Positions 42,288-52,504 of a stretch of DNA of 64,000 nt are shown piece by piece (position 1 is the stretch's first letter; every line of letters begins with the position of its first letter). Source of the DNA: Tritrichomonas musculus. Lineage: Eukaryota > Parabasalia > Tritrichomonadida > Tritrichomonadidae. The notes beneath the pieces were generated by a model. It was not told the DNA's origin, ran no database searches, and saw nothing but the letters and a program-made list of their open reading frames with translations. A program made the translations under genes and the position numbers. Where the stretch lies: the NCBI GenBank assembly GCA_039105265.1, contig JAPFFF010000009.1, forward strand, positions 3,224,001 through 3,288,000. The letters run 5' to 3'.

Positions 42288-43607
42288 TTATTTTCCACTT
42301 TTCTTTTCTTCAACAGATTTTGTAAGCATTGCGATTTTTTTATCTGAAATCTTCTGGGCATCTTTTAATTGTCTTCTTGCACGGTCTATATCACTGTCAT
42401 ATTTAGTGCTTTCAATATTAATCTGTTTAACAAGATCGTTATACCATTTAAGCAAGCCTTCTGGAGATAATGCCTTAATTTTAGGAATGTCAGTTGCTCG
42501 AATTTCATCAAGTTCTTTTTTGTTCTTTTTTATCTTTTCTTTTAATTCAATGATTTCTTTAGCTTTTTCTTTGAATTGATTGAAAGTTCCAGATGGCTTC
42601 AATAACTTAAATACAACAACATCACCTTGAAGTTTATTTTTAATTCGATCTATTGATTTATCAAACCCGCCTAAAGATGCGCTGACATTTCTCATCCTAA
42701 TTGAAACGTTATTTGTCCTATTCATACTTGCATGCATCAATATTGGCTTCAAATTGATCATTCCATTCTTTATTTTTTTATCTTCAAATGATTTTGCATT
42801 AGACATCTCTTTTGAAGGTGGAATTGTTATACAATTATTCTTATTATTGCCTGGATGCTTTTCCATTTTCAACATAACTTTTGGCGGCACTAAATCTTGA
42901 ATTTCTTTTTTCAATTGCTTAATTTGTGATTTACGTTGGTTGATGCTTTCTCTATTAAAATCAATACTAGCAACTTTTTTAAAAGTATTTCTATCTAGAA
43001 GAATCGCATTTACTGTTTCATCAAAGTTTAACTTTGAAAATTCTATTTTCAAATTTGGGATTAATAAATTTAATTTATCAATAATGTTTTTGGTTTTCAA
43101 AGCTTGTGATTGAAGACCTGCGAGCATCTCTTGAAGCCTTCTAATTTGTTCAGATAAATCATCAATTTCTGCTTTTTTTTTATTAAATTTAAAGATGGTA
43201 TAATCCAATAATGTATTTGGGGTAGATAAAATTTGTGTAGAATCATCTCCTGATTCAGAGATTTTCTTAGTTCTCGACGATGAACTCTGCTTTTTACTTG
43301 TAGGGGAATTTGCTCCAGAGTTCGAAAAAGATTGTTGATATGATTCTGATGGCATTCCAATTTCTTTTCGATATTTGTCAAGTAAAGTTTTGATAAAATC
43401 AACATGCTTAAGCTTCTTTTCATCTTCCGCTTTGATCATTTCTTCTTCACTTTTTTTGCTTAAATGCAAATCAATTTTCTTTTGGATTGAAGCAATTTGA
43501 GAATTATATTTTTCGACTTCTTTTTGTAAGTAGTTCAAATGGCTTTCTGTAACAACTTGAGTTTTTACCGGCTTTCTATTTGTTCGAGGCGAAATTCTTG
43601 AACTCAT
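42288..43607 (-). CDS. Coiled-coil protein, 439 aa, function unknown
   Basis: ATG at 43607. A short basic N-terminus (RISPRTNRKPVK) is followed by a coiled coil (about 20-90), a Ser-rich spacer (about 95-130), a second coiled coil (about 140-250), a less regular middle (about 255-345, with VSIRMRNVSASLGGF) and a C-terminal coiled coil (about 350-435). No catalytic motif, signal peptide or membrane segment is seen. Such architecture is common among cytoskeleton and flagellar proteins of trichomonads, but the family is not recognised. Confidence 0.7.
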   Translation of the reverse strand: MSSRISPRTNRKPVKTQVVTESHLNYLQKEVEKYNSQIASIQKKIDLHLSKKSEEEMIKAEDEKKLKHVDFIKTLLDKYRKEIGMPSESYQQSFSNSGANSPTSKKQSSSSRTKKISESGDDSTQILSTPNTLLDYTIFKFNKKKAEIDDLSEQIRRLQEMLAGLQSQALKTKNIIDKLNLLIPNLKIEFSKLNFDETVNAILLDRNTFKKVASIDFNRESINQRKSQIKQLKKEIQDLVPPKVMLKMEKHPGNNKNNCITIPPSKEMSNAKSFEDKKIKNGMINLKPILMHASMNRTNNVSIRMRNVSASLGGFDKSIDRIKNKLQGDVVVFKLLKPSGTFNQFKEKAKEIIELKEKIKKNKKELDEIRATDIPKIKALSPEGLLKWYNDLVKQINIESTKYDSDIDRARRQLKDAQKISDKKIAMLTKSVEEKKSGK

Positions 43608-44032
43608 TTTGGTAAAAATATCATTTCACCAAATCTGTTAAGGTCATCTATTTCATTGAATTTTGAATAAATTTATTAAAAAGTTGGAATTATAATACTT
43701 CAAAAAGCTTGTCTGTTATAAAATTTTTATAACAAAAATCAATAAATAAAGTAATATATAAACAATATTTTTTTGGATTGATCAATTTATGAAAAATTGA
43801 TAGAATTGGAGATAAAAAATATAAAATTTCAAACAATTTTATATCTAACGTGTTTTTTATATTTATCATATAATATCCTCTTAGTACACTTTTCAAACAT
43901 TTTTATCTTTTCATAAATTTAAAATTACCATACCATATTGTAATTACTTATAAAAAATAAATAATAGAATTTAAATTAAAATATAATCTTTTTAGAAAAT
44001 TTTGGGTGAAAGAAAAAATAAAAAAAAAAAAA
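43608..44032. other. AT-rich spacer
   Basis: 425 bp upstream of the coiled-coil gene. A fortuitous 68-residue minus-strand frame here is AT-driven. It ends in a poly-A run next to the MITE. Confidence 0.4.
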
Positions 44033-44360
44033 AAATCGTAATCGCCCATAGCGGTTTAGGTCAATATTGACCTTGTATCGTACCATAGAAAAAAGTCTGG
44101 AACTATTTTGCACTTTTGCAAAAAAAAGCATATTTAGATTTAAATTTTGATTTTCTCTGTTATAAAGTAATCAATAGAACTTTTATTAGTATATAAAATA
44201 TTTGTCCTTTCTTGTTTATGAGCCAAGGCTCATAATAATATCGATTTTAGAGAATAAAAAAATATTCCGTTTATATTTTTTTTGCAAAAGTTCCAGACTT
44301 TTTTCTATGGTACGATACAAGGTCAATATTGACCTAAACCGCTATGGGCGATTACGATTT
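44033..44360. mobile_element. 328-bp MITE with ~70-bp terminal inverted repeats
   Basis: The left end begins AAATCGTAATCGCCCATAGC and the right end is its exact reverse complement. The match continues for about 70 bp (44033-44102 against 44291-44360) and resumes after a roughly 10-bp insertion in the left arm. Each arm contains the 14-bp palindrome GGTCAATATTGACC. The centre is AT-rich without coding capacity. The high arm identity suggests a recent insertion or conversion between arms. No clear target-site duplication could be fixed, because the left flank is poly-A. Confidence 0.9.
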
Positions 44361-44432
44361 ACCAGTAAAAATATATTTAAATGGTAAATTGATCAATTTT
44401 ATAAAAGTTTAAATTTTTTATTTATTAAAGCT

Positions 44433-44853
44433 TTATTGCTTCTCATTTGGTTTATATCCTGATGCTTTTTTATTTTGAGCTTTTTTCTTATTCAATTTAT
44501 CTTTTCTCTCATTTTTTCATTGAATTCTGGTTCTCTCTTTTTTTCGTTCTTTTTTTCTTGTTTTAGTTTCATTGCTCTTAACTGCTCTTTAAATGGAGAA
44601 CAGATATCATCAAGATTAAGTTGTCTTTGCAAGTCTTCGTACCAGTCCTTTTCGTTCCATTCGAGAACTGCCTCAGCGAGTCTTGTTTCTGTCGAAGTAG
44701 AATTTTTTGATTTTTAGATAAAAATTTGGTTTTAACTTTATTGACACACTCACTATTTTGAGTATTGAAAATTGGATTAATTTTGCGAACATAATGATCG
44801 TTCTCTTTAAGAAATTTTGTGAATTTACTTTTGAAATACCGTGTCTTTTCCAT
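44433..44853 (-). pseudogene. Broken small charged-protein gene
   Basis: The frame from the ATG at 44853 (MEKTRYFKSKFTKFLKENDH) continues plausibly only to about 44710. From there the neighbouring frame reads LAEAVLEWNEKDWYEDLQRQ and a Lys/Glu-rich coiled coil down to about 44510. A further shift reaches KKASGYKPNEKQ and a stop at 44433. The three pieces have matching gene-like composition, so this looks like a host gene or gene fragment with two small frameshifts near A-runs. I see no trichomonad intron signals that would explain the shifts. Function not recognised. Confidence 0.35.
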
Positions 44854-45817
44854 TCTTTGCAGATTCCCCCAATAAAATTTTTATTTATTTATTTATCTCA
44901 AATTCTTTCAAATTTTTCTATTATATAAAATAATTTTTGAAAACATTATTCAAACTGATTCAAAATTTAAACCTGAATATATTATTTTATACGTTTAAAT
45001 ACGTTTAAATAAAACAAAATAGAATTTTTTTTAACACTCTAATTAGTATTCAACGGAACCCTCATAAATTTATCTTAGTTAAGGAAAAAGCTATATCATC
45101 AATATGATATATTAACAAAATTCGAAACTCTTTATTTTTCTTTCCTTAATATTTTCAGATGGATTAGATATATTAGGTTCAGCTTTTGGCAACATATTTA
45201 ACAGCATATCAATGTTTGATTTATTGTATTTTTATTCAGATTTGAAGAACATTATCATTGATGTTGATATTATATATTGGCTTGTTTTTCATTCAATTTT
45301 ATTTTTCCAATGTTTATTATAAACAGTTTATCTTGGTTAGCTCCTTTTCTATAGGTTAAAAATACAAGAACTTTATTTACTTGAATTTTATCTTCAATTC
45401 AAATATTCGGAAAAATTTCACAAGAAAACCTCATTTTAATGATAATATTTTATTTAAGGCATATTTAAAATTAAAATTATGCAATTATTTGCATTAACAA
45501 TGAAGGTCATCAATTGATTAAGAATCGTAATCTATAAAAAATAGTTTAAATTATTCAATACTATACCATTTCTTTTTATATATAGTTTTTAACTTTCTTA
45601 TAATACGAAAGATATATAATCTATCATTTGAAAATTAAATATCAAATATTTTTTTAAGAAGATTCTTGGGGAAGATAGATAATTGATAAGAATACGAATA
45701 TTCATTATTTTATAAAATGATTTTAAACAATATAACTCGGAAAATAAAAATGTATAAAAAAGATTTTGGAAATAAAAACTTTATTGTTAACTATATTTTA
45801 ATTATTTATCGTGTTCA
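44854..45817. other. AT-rich spacer
   Basis: No gene recognised. It begins with a 23-bp sequence (44854-44876) that recurs in inverted orientation at 46711-46733. Otherwise AT-rich. Confidence 0.4.
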
Positions 45818-46222
45818 TTTATTATTCATCATTGTGTTCAATTATTATTCATCATTGTGTTCAATTATCATCCATCATTGTGTTCAATTATCATCCATCA
45901 TTGTGTTCAATTATCATCCATCATTGTGTTCAATTATTATTCATCATTGTGTTCAATTATTATTCATCATTGTGTTCAATTATCATCCATCATTGTGTTC
46001 AATTATCATCCATCATTGTGTTCAATTATTATTCATCATTGTGTTCAATTATCATCCATCATTGTGTTCAATTATCATCCATCATTGTGTTCAATTATCA
46101 TCCATCATTGTGTTCAATTATTATTTATCATTGTGTTCAATTATCATCCATCATTGTGTTCAATTATTATTCATCATTGTGTTCAATTATCATCCATCAT
46201 TGTGTTCAATTATCATCATTGA
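45818..46222. repeat. 23-bp minisatellite, ~17-18 copies
   Basis: Units of the form TTCAATTATCATCCATCATTG (plus TG), with a variant TTATTCATCATTG, are arranged head to tail. Because 23 is not a multiple of three, each frame cycles through the same 23-residue peptide over three units, and all three forward frames happen to be free of stops. I read the resulting long frames as repeat by-products. Confidence 0.93.
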
Positions 46223-46436
46223 GCTGGGGAGCTGATCTTGCCTTGAACCATTGAGCTGGGGAGCTGATCTTGCGTTACACCATTGAGCTGGGGAGCTGAT
46301 CTTGCGTTACACCATTGAGCTGGGGAGCTGATCTTGCCTTGAACCATTGAGCTGGGGAGCTGAACTTATCTTGCACCATTGAGCTGGTGGAGTGATCTTG
46401 TCTTCATCATTGAACTGAGGCTGTTATCTAAGCTTC
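46212..46436. repeat. 32-bp minisatellite, ~6.5 copies, GC-richer
   Basis: Units begin CATTGAGCTGGGGAGCTGAT followed by CTTGCGTTACAC or CTTGCCTTGAAC, spaced by 32 bp. The last two copies are diverged. It abuts the 23-bp array with no spacer. The composition (GAGCTGGGGAGCTGA) is much GC-richer than its surroundings. Confidence 0.92.
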
Positions 46437-46647
46437 CTTTATTCCGTTAAACTTTGTATTTTAATCTTTAATTTATTTAACGATATAGTCATTTTATTTT
46501 TATATTCAATTTTACTGACACAATTAATTTTTTTCACAAATCTGATAGAGAATTGAGATAAAAAATATTGATTACAATGATCGTGTGAATTTCAAAGTAT
46601 TTCAATATAATTATTAAAATATTAAATGACCTTATATAAATATTTCT

Positions 46648-46896
46648 TTATAAGTGAAATTTAAATTGATTATTTGATACTATTGAAAACAATTCAATAT
46701 TTTTGAATAATTTATTGGGGGAATCTGCAAAGATTTGAAATAACGGGGTATCCATATCATTTCCAGTGTAAATTCTGATTTTTTTTTTCGTAATTTCTCC
46801 ATGGCTATAATTATCATGATTACCAGTATAATATTCTACTATATTAGAGATCGGCGAAAAAGGAATTTCCATATTTACAAAACTTTTACATATCAT
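46648..46896 (-). CDS. Short hypothetical ORF, 82 aa
   Basis: ATG-initiated minus-strand frame with mixed composition (VEYYTGNHDNYSHGEITKKK, YTGNDMDTPLFQIFADSPN), unlike the AT-driven frames nearby. No domain or signal peptide recognised. It includes the 23-bp sequence that recurs inverted at 44854-44876, so it may be part of a duplicated or mobile segment. Coding status uncertain. Confidence 0.3.
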   Translation of the reverse strand: MICKSFVNMEIPFSPISNIVEYYTGNHDNYSHGEITKKKIRIYTGNDMDTPLFQIFADSPNKLFKNIELFSIVSNNQFKFHL

Positions 46897-47101
46897 TAAG
46901 ATCCATATGTTTTAAAAATCCATTTTTTTTCGAAAAGAAAAAGGTTTGTCTGTAAAAACATTTTTTTGTGAAATAATTTTTTCGTTTAAAAAATTTGTTT
47001 TCTTTTTAAAATGAAAAATACTTCTTAAAATGATCTTTTTTTTTTGCGAAATAATTTTCTTTTTTCAAAACACCAAGTCTTTTTTATATGAACAATTTTT
47101 T

Positions 47102-47454
47102 TTAAGGTTCTCCTTTCAAATTCATAAGATTAAATTCAATGAGATTTCACAAATAAAATATACATAAATATCGTTTTTCAAAATGAAGTAAAATATAATA
47201 TTTATATATTACCGATTTTGAATGATTGAATAAAAATATATTTATGAAATCTTACCGATTTTGTTTTTTTACAGATAGAAATCATAGAATTAAAGATTCA
47301 ATAAAATTTTGAATAAAATAAGATTTAATCGTTGAGGCCAATTTTTTTATTTTTCACCAAAACTTTTTCCGAAAAATGCTCTATTGAAATATTTATTCTA
47401 TGAGTTAAGTCAATATTGAATGATTTACATTTTTTTTGGGAAGGAGAACCTTAA
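47102..47454. mobile_element. TTAA-flanked MITE, copy 1 (353 bp)
   Basis: Runs from TTAAGGTTCTCCTTTC to GGAAGGAGAACCTTAA. The 12-bp ends are inverted repeats and TTAA is present at both ends, as expected of a piggyBac-type or other TTAA-targeting element. The interior matches copy 2 (48685-49041) over its whole length with small substitutions and indels and has no coding capacity. Confidence 0.88.
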
Positions 47455-47959
47455 TATAGATTTTCTTTTAAAAAAAACAAGATCTTATAAATATATTATT
47501 TGATTTTGATTTTTGAATACGTTATTCATATTAAAAAAAAAAAACGTTATAATTGGTGGAAAAAAACTACATTTTGAGGACAAAACTATTATTTTCATTC
47601 CCGATTTAAACTGTCTGCATCAAAAGCATCATTTAACAAGATTGGAAAGTGCCTCACAGCTTAATGAAGCAAATGATATTTTCTATATCATTAGAATGCT
47701 TCAAATTTTGAATATAGTTTGATCATAAGCAATGATTACGAGTACTTTATAATTTATACATCAAATATCATTCTTTATGATTTGAATAATATCTAAATAT
47801 ATGTTTTTATTAAATAATTCTTTGAAATTCTTGTTAACTAAATTTTCTCATTCAATTTATATTGCGAAAGGAATTTATGATTTTAATTAAATTTTTTATT
47901 TGAAATGATCGAAACTTATTGATATGATTTTACTTTTTGCACACACAAAAGCTTTTCGC
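47455..47959. other. Spacer with one unsupported ORF
   Basis: A 69-codon plus-strand frame (47513-47722) has some protein-like composition near LNCLHQKHHLTRLESASQLN but no recognised domain. The rest is AT-rich. Confidence 0.3.
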
Positions 47960-50015
47960 AAAGAAGCTTTTTTTTTATAAAAAAAAAAAATTTTCAAAAA
48001 TACCCTTTTCCCTCGTAATTTGGCACAAAACTTTTTGTTTGATATTTAAAAAGTTATACAATATAAGTGATAAAAAAGTGACAATGATTGAATACTTATT
48101 TGTCCGTGGTCCCACATTTAATATAGAACAAGCACTATAAGATCTATTATATACGAACCAATTATACGTATAAAAAGAAATTTACATTAATTTAAATTAA
48201 TTTTTCTAAAGCACATGAAGAAATGATGGCAATTTTAGGAACATTTTAAATATTTTCAAAGATTTACAAACAAGATGTATCTTATGATATTTTTATTCAA
48301 AGATTACAAAAACAAACTTTACAATTATTGCAAAAATAGAAAGCATGGTTTAGTTTTTCTCAATCAAAATCAAGAAAATAGATTTCAGTAATCACTTTAT
48401 TTCACAGAAATAATATTCATTGAAAAAAAAAATATTAAGATAAATTTACAAGGTTTAAACAGTTTAGATAAGGATTTTTTGAAGTACTGCTGATTTTCAA
48501 ATTTGAGTTCTTTTTCTGCCCATTTCTCAATTTCTGCCCTTTTTTCAAATTAACTTATGTGCATATTTTTTATTTAATTTAAAAAGGGCAGAAATTTTGT
48601 TTTTTACTAATCATTTTTTCTCTATTCAGAAATTTGTCTTAAAATTCGAGGAATTAAATTAATTAAAATATATTTTAATTAACATTAAGGTTCTCCTTTC
48701 AAATTCATAAGATTAAATTCAATGAGATTTCACAAATAAAATATACATAAATATCGTTTTAAAAAATGAATTAAAATATAAAATTTATATATATATATAT
48801 ATTTCAAATGATTGAATAAAAATATATTTATGAAATCTTACCGATTTTGTTTTTTTACAGATAGAAATCATAGAATTAAAGATTCAATAAAATTTTGAAT
48901 AAAATAAGATTTAATCGTTGAGGCCAAATATTTTTATTTTTCACCAAAACTTTTTCCGAAAAATGCTCTATTGAATTATATATTCTATGAGTTAATTCAA
49001 TATTGAATAATTTACATTTTTTTAGGGAAGGAGAACCTTAAACTATTTGTTTTGGATTTTGTGAAAGACTGATTCCATATTAAACGATATATTTTTAACT
49101 CTTATTTTTTTTTATTGCATTAAATATTTTATGTTTTTTTTTTTTTTTAAAAAAAAAAAACACATCAGTCTAAATCAATTCTTAAAATAAAAGGTTCTAA
49201 TTCACTTTTGCAATGATTTAATTAATATCGAAAGTTATATAATATGAACATTTCTTAATATACTTGGTTTTTTGATATATAATGTATTAAGAACTTATTT
49301 CTTCTAGTAAAAAATCGTTTACATTGGCAATATATAATAAATAAAATAAAAATATATTAAAATGGAATTTCGAAAAAAAAGCCATATTTTTTATGTATGG
49401 AAAATGTTTAATATCCAATTTAATTCTTATTTTAAAAATATAAGCTGAAAATATCAAGTACTTGTTGGAAAAAATGAAATTATATGTAAAAAAAATAGAC
49501 TCATTTTGAGATTTCTGTTAGTTATTGTAATGGCATATTCGGAATGATGAAACTATATTATATTTTGGGAATCGTTAAAAATTTTTGATTTTTCTGGTGA
49601 TTATATCTGCTGATGAAATTAAGGGTTTTTGTAGAAAAAAATAGATAGTAGTATACATGTATATAGTTATTAGTTTTAAAATGATTATGAGGAGTAAATG
49701 CGATTTCGATGAAGCAATCCTTGAATAATTGAAAATCTTGAAAATTAAGGTTCGTAAAATTTGCTATAAATCTGCATGATAATTCGTTGTTATGTTACTT
49801 AATTCATATTTCAGTCTAGCCACGCAACGATAAAAGCAGCACGAACTAGCACGCTATCTTGAAAAAATAAAAATAAATAAACGTTCTCCATATGAAAAAT
49901 TGAATATAATAAACGGTCGTTTTAGCTAAATTATGAATATTATCAAAAAGTTTTGTGCCAAATTAAGTGGGAAAAGGGTAAACCTTTTTATAAAAAAGTC
50001 ACTTTTTTTTAAAAA
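47960..50015. mobile_element. ~2-kb inverted-repeat element containing MITE copy 2
   Basis: The left arm, about 47998-48045 (ACCCTTTTCCC...TTGGCACAAAACTTTTTG), is matched in reverse complement by about 49935-49990. The 19-bp core TTTGGCACAAAACTTTTTG is identical, and weaker similarity extends outward to about 47940 and 50040. The interior has no clear coding region, only fragments, and carries MITE copy 2 at 48685-49041, which therefore inserted later. Exact ends and target-site duplication are not resolved. Confidence 0.55.
48685..49041. mobile_element. TTAA-flanked MITE, copy 2 (357 bp)
   Basis: Same orientation and same ends as copy 1 (TTAAGGTTCTCCTTTC ... GGAGAACCTTAA). Differences include a TA-dinucleotide expansion near 48786-48801 and a few substitutions. 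It sits inside the 47960-50015 inverted-repeat element. Confidence 0.88.
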
Positions 50016-50953
50016 ACAAATTTTTTTCGAAAAAGTGTATGCTTTCAGATATAACTTATACACATCAAAATAAATATATTTTATAAATACAATTCTTTAT
50101 TTTCAAAAAGGAAATCCCTTTTTCTCCGAGCTCTATTATTGTACAATTGAATTCGTTTTTCAGTATTACTTTTCTCATCTCGAAATAAAGTATTGAAATA
50201 TCTTTTTATACTTTCCATTAATCCGTTAAAAGGTTTTCCTTCTTTTTGATTAAATTTTTCCAAATTATTATTGATATTTTTAATAGAATGGCCTATATCT
50301 TAAATTTCTGTTACGTTCCAACCAGATTTTTCAAAGATATTTCTGGTTACTCCGTCATTATCATGAGTGTAAAAACTCACTTTTTGAGAGCTTTTCCATC
50401 GCTCGACAAGTCTTTCAACACAAACTTTTTCTAAATTGCAAGAGCATTCTTTCGTGCTACCTTCAACAAATTGTTTGTCTTGAAAATCAATTTCAAAATC
50501 TATTATTTTGCGCGTAACTATATCAATAAATGTTACGATGCACGCAGAACCATGTCTACGATGGTCCCACGCACCATCTATAGATATAATTGAATTTTCT
50601 TGAATTTGATCGGCATATTTTTGTACAGATTTTTTTGCTATTTCGAGTATAACTGGAGAAATGATATTTTAGCATCTATAAAATTCTTTTTCAGAACAAA
50701 TATCTATACAATTATAATTAAATAAAAATTTTGCTACAGTATAGCCTAAACCTGCTAATAAAACTGAAATTGTAAATATCATTGAATTATTTAGATTAAA
50801 ATACCTAGTTGTTTGAGGATGCATCTTTTTTTGTAGGTGTTGGTGAGTTTCTTTCAGAAATATTTGAAGAAACTTGTGGACATTCTTTTTTTTAGCGGTT
50901 GATTTTTTCCCATTTTTTACAGACTGGATAGAATGATTTTTCTTTTTCACCAT
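50016..50953 (-). mobile_element. Broken DDE-type transposase, family unassigned
   Basis: The minus strand from the ATG at 50953 begins with a basic N-terminus and then a hydrophobic stretch (STILLAG-type, about residues 55-75). Beyond a stop near 50670 it continues with SIDGAWDHRRHGSACIVTFI, a DDE-type first-Asp block. Further on come SFYTHDND (second-Asp type) and the C-terminal piece MEKFNQKEGKPFNG...FRD (50263-50081). At least two stops or shifts interrupt it. This pattern matches DDE transposases common in trichomonads, but I cannot name the superfamily with confidence. Confidence 0.5.
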
Positions 50954-51063
50954 AAAATAAAATAATCACTTTTTGAATAAATTTTTCACAAAAATCGGAA
51001 ATTAATCATTTTAATAAAAAGTTAACATCTGTTTAAAAAAAAGGTAGTCCATTCAAAAACTAG

Positions 51064-51876
51064 TTAGTAAATTTGAGACAAGTCTGGGCTCTTTGCTGGC
51101 CAGTCGAGCTGAGAAGGGAAGATCGATTGCAAAACTTGCTTTGTATACCGAGATGAGTGGCATGGGGCATTATCCTGCTGCCATGTCCACTCATCTCCAA
51201 AATGATTTTTGATATCTGCAAAAATGTTGTTAGAGATTAACGATTCGCAGTATTTTTTAGAATTGATTCTCCCCGAAAATCTTAAAAGAGGAGTTTTATA
51301 GCCAAATGGTCCTATTCCACCCCAGACCATAACTGAGGGTGGATGGGCATTTTTGACATAAAACTCCTTCTGAGGATGAAATCCACGTTCGCGCCATATT
51401 CCTCCACTCTTTTCATCAACGCGAACCGTGGATTCGTCAGTAAAAATAATTTTTGGCATCTCAAAATAATTCAGATATGCAAATTTTGATCAAAATTGAA
51501 TGCGCGCATTTTTGTGAGGTTCTTCTAGGCCTACAATGGGAGTTTGAGTAAAGTAATCAATTTTATTTTCATTAAGTATTCCTTTCACCTTAGATGGTGA
51601 AACTTGAAAATCATCAGAAATATCTTCTAATTTTTGCAGAGGGAAGGCTTGAACAGAGCCTATAATTCCTTCTTTTATACATGTGTCAATGATCGGATGC
51701 CTTCCTCTTTGAGGGAACAATTGTTGCGTTTTTTGATATTGATAGTTGAATTTTTTAATTGTTTCTGGACTTCTATTCATTGCTTCACCTATCATTTTGT
51801 ATTTAGGTGAGTGAAGAGAGGCGATACTTGTAAGAATTTTAACTTTTTCTACTTCTGAAAGAGGACCTTTTTTCAT
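51064..51876 (-). mobile_element. Broken Tc1/mariner transposase
   Basis: The first frame (51876-51490) has the paired helix-turn-helix N-terminus (VEKVKILTSIASLHSPKYKM, EAMNRSPETIKKFNYQYQKT) and a linker. After a stop, the frame 51459-51064 holds the catalytic core: KIIFTDESTVRVDEKSGGIW (first Asp), VMVWGGIGPFG, TWQQDNAPCHSSRY (second Asp) and DWPAKSPDLSQIY. The usual continuation PIEN.W after SPDL is missing because the frame ends, so the C-terminus with the third acidic residue region is truncated. It lies next to the left boundary of the virus-like region. No terminal inverted repeats recognised. Confidence 0.85.
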
Positions 51877-52138
51877 CTTCTTTCTTTGAAAAATAATGAA
51901 AATTTATTCTCAAAAATTTACCGATTAATTTATCTCACAATTATTCTCAAAAAAAATCAAAAAAATATATTGAATTTTTTTTTATTCACAAATATTGAAT
52001 GAAATTGCTTTCATTCTTATCAAAATTGAGAAAGAGGTAAACATTAAAAAATTGAGTTTACTTATAGATCCATGAAAAAGTAGATAACATCACAATTAAG
52101 TAGATAACAAATAACTTTTTCTTTCAAAAAGTTTAAAA
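51877..52138. other. Spacer before the virus-like element
   Basis: 262 bp, AT-rich, with two TAGATAAC-type direct repeats (AAGTAGATAACA near 52080 and 52098). No gene. Confidence 0.4.
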
Positions 52139-52267
52139 AGTAGTATATACGAGTCGGTTTCCGTAGGGGCCACGCTACGCTTAAGCCCACACGTCAACAC
52201 GAACTCGTGATAAAAATAAAAAAATAAAAAAAAAAAAAAAAAAATAAAAAAAATTTTTCTTCAACTT

Positions 52268-52487
52268 GTTTTTTTTCTTGAAGTACTACTAGGGACCTAA
52301 ACAACTACCTCGGGTCCCCACTACTACTAGGGACCTAAACAACTACCTCGGGTCCCCACTACTTGTTGTTTCTTGAAGTACTACTAGGGACCTAAACAAC
52401 TACCTCGGGTCCCCACTACTACTAGGGACCTAAACAACTACCTCGGGTCCCCACTACTTGTTTTTTTCTTGAAGTACTACTACTGAA
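52268..52487. repeat. Hairpin-forming nested tandem repeat
   Basis: A 38-bp unit containing GGGACC ... GGTCCC (a self-complementary 6-bp stem around AACAACTACCTC) occurs four times as two pairs. The pairs are separated by CTTGTTGTTTCTTGAAGTAC, giving a higher-order period of about 96 bp. It lies between the element's left end and the 3' end of the fibre-like gene, so it would form the gene's 3' untranslated hairpins. It may also serve replication or packaging, as terminal hairpins do in related elements; that is inference. Confidence 0.85.
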
Positions 52488-52504
52488 ACGGCACAGGTAC
52501 CTCC

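Noticed and set aside
45717-46254. Three overlapping long plus-strand frames
   Set aside because: All three frames are open only because the 23-bp unit lacks stops in every phase; no start context or flanking coding sequence.
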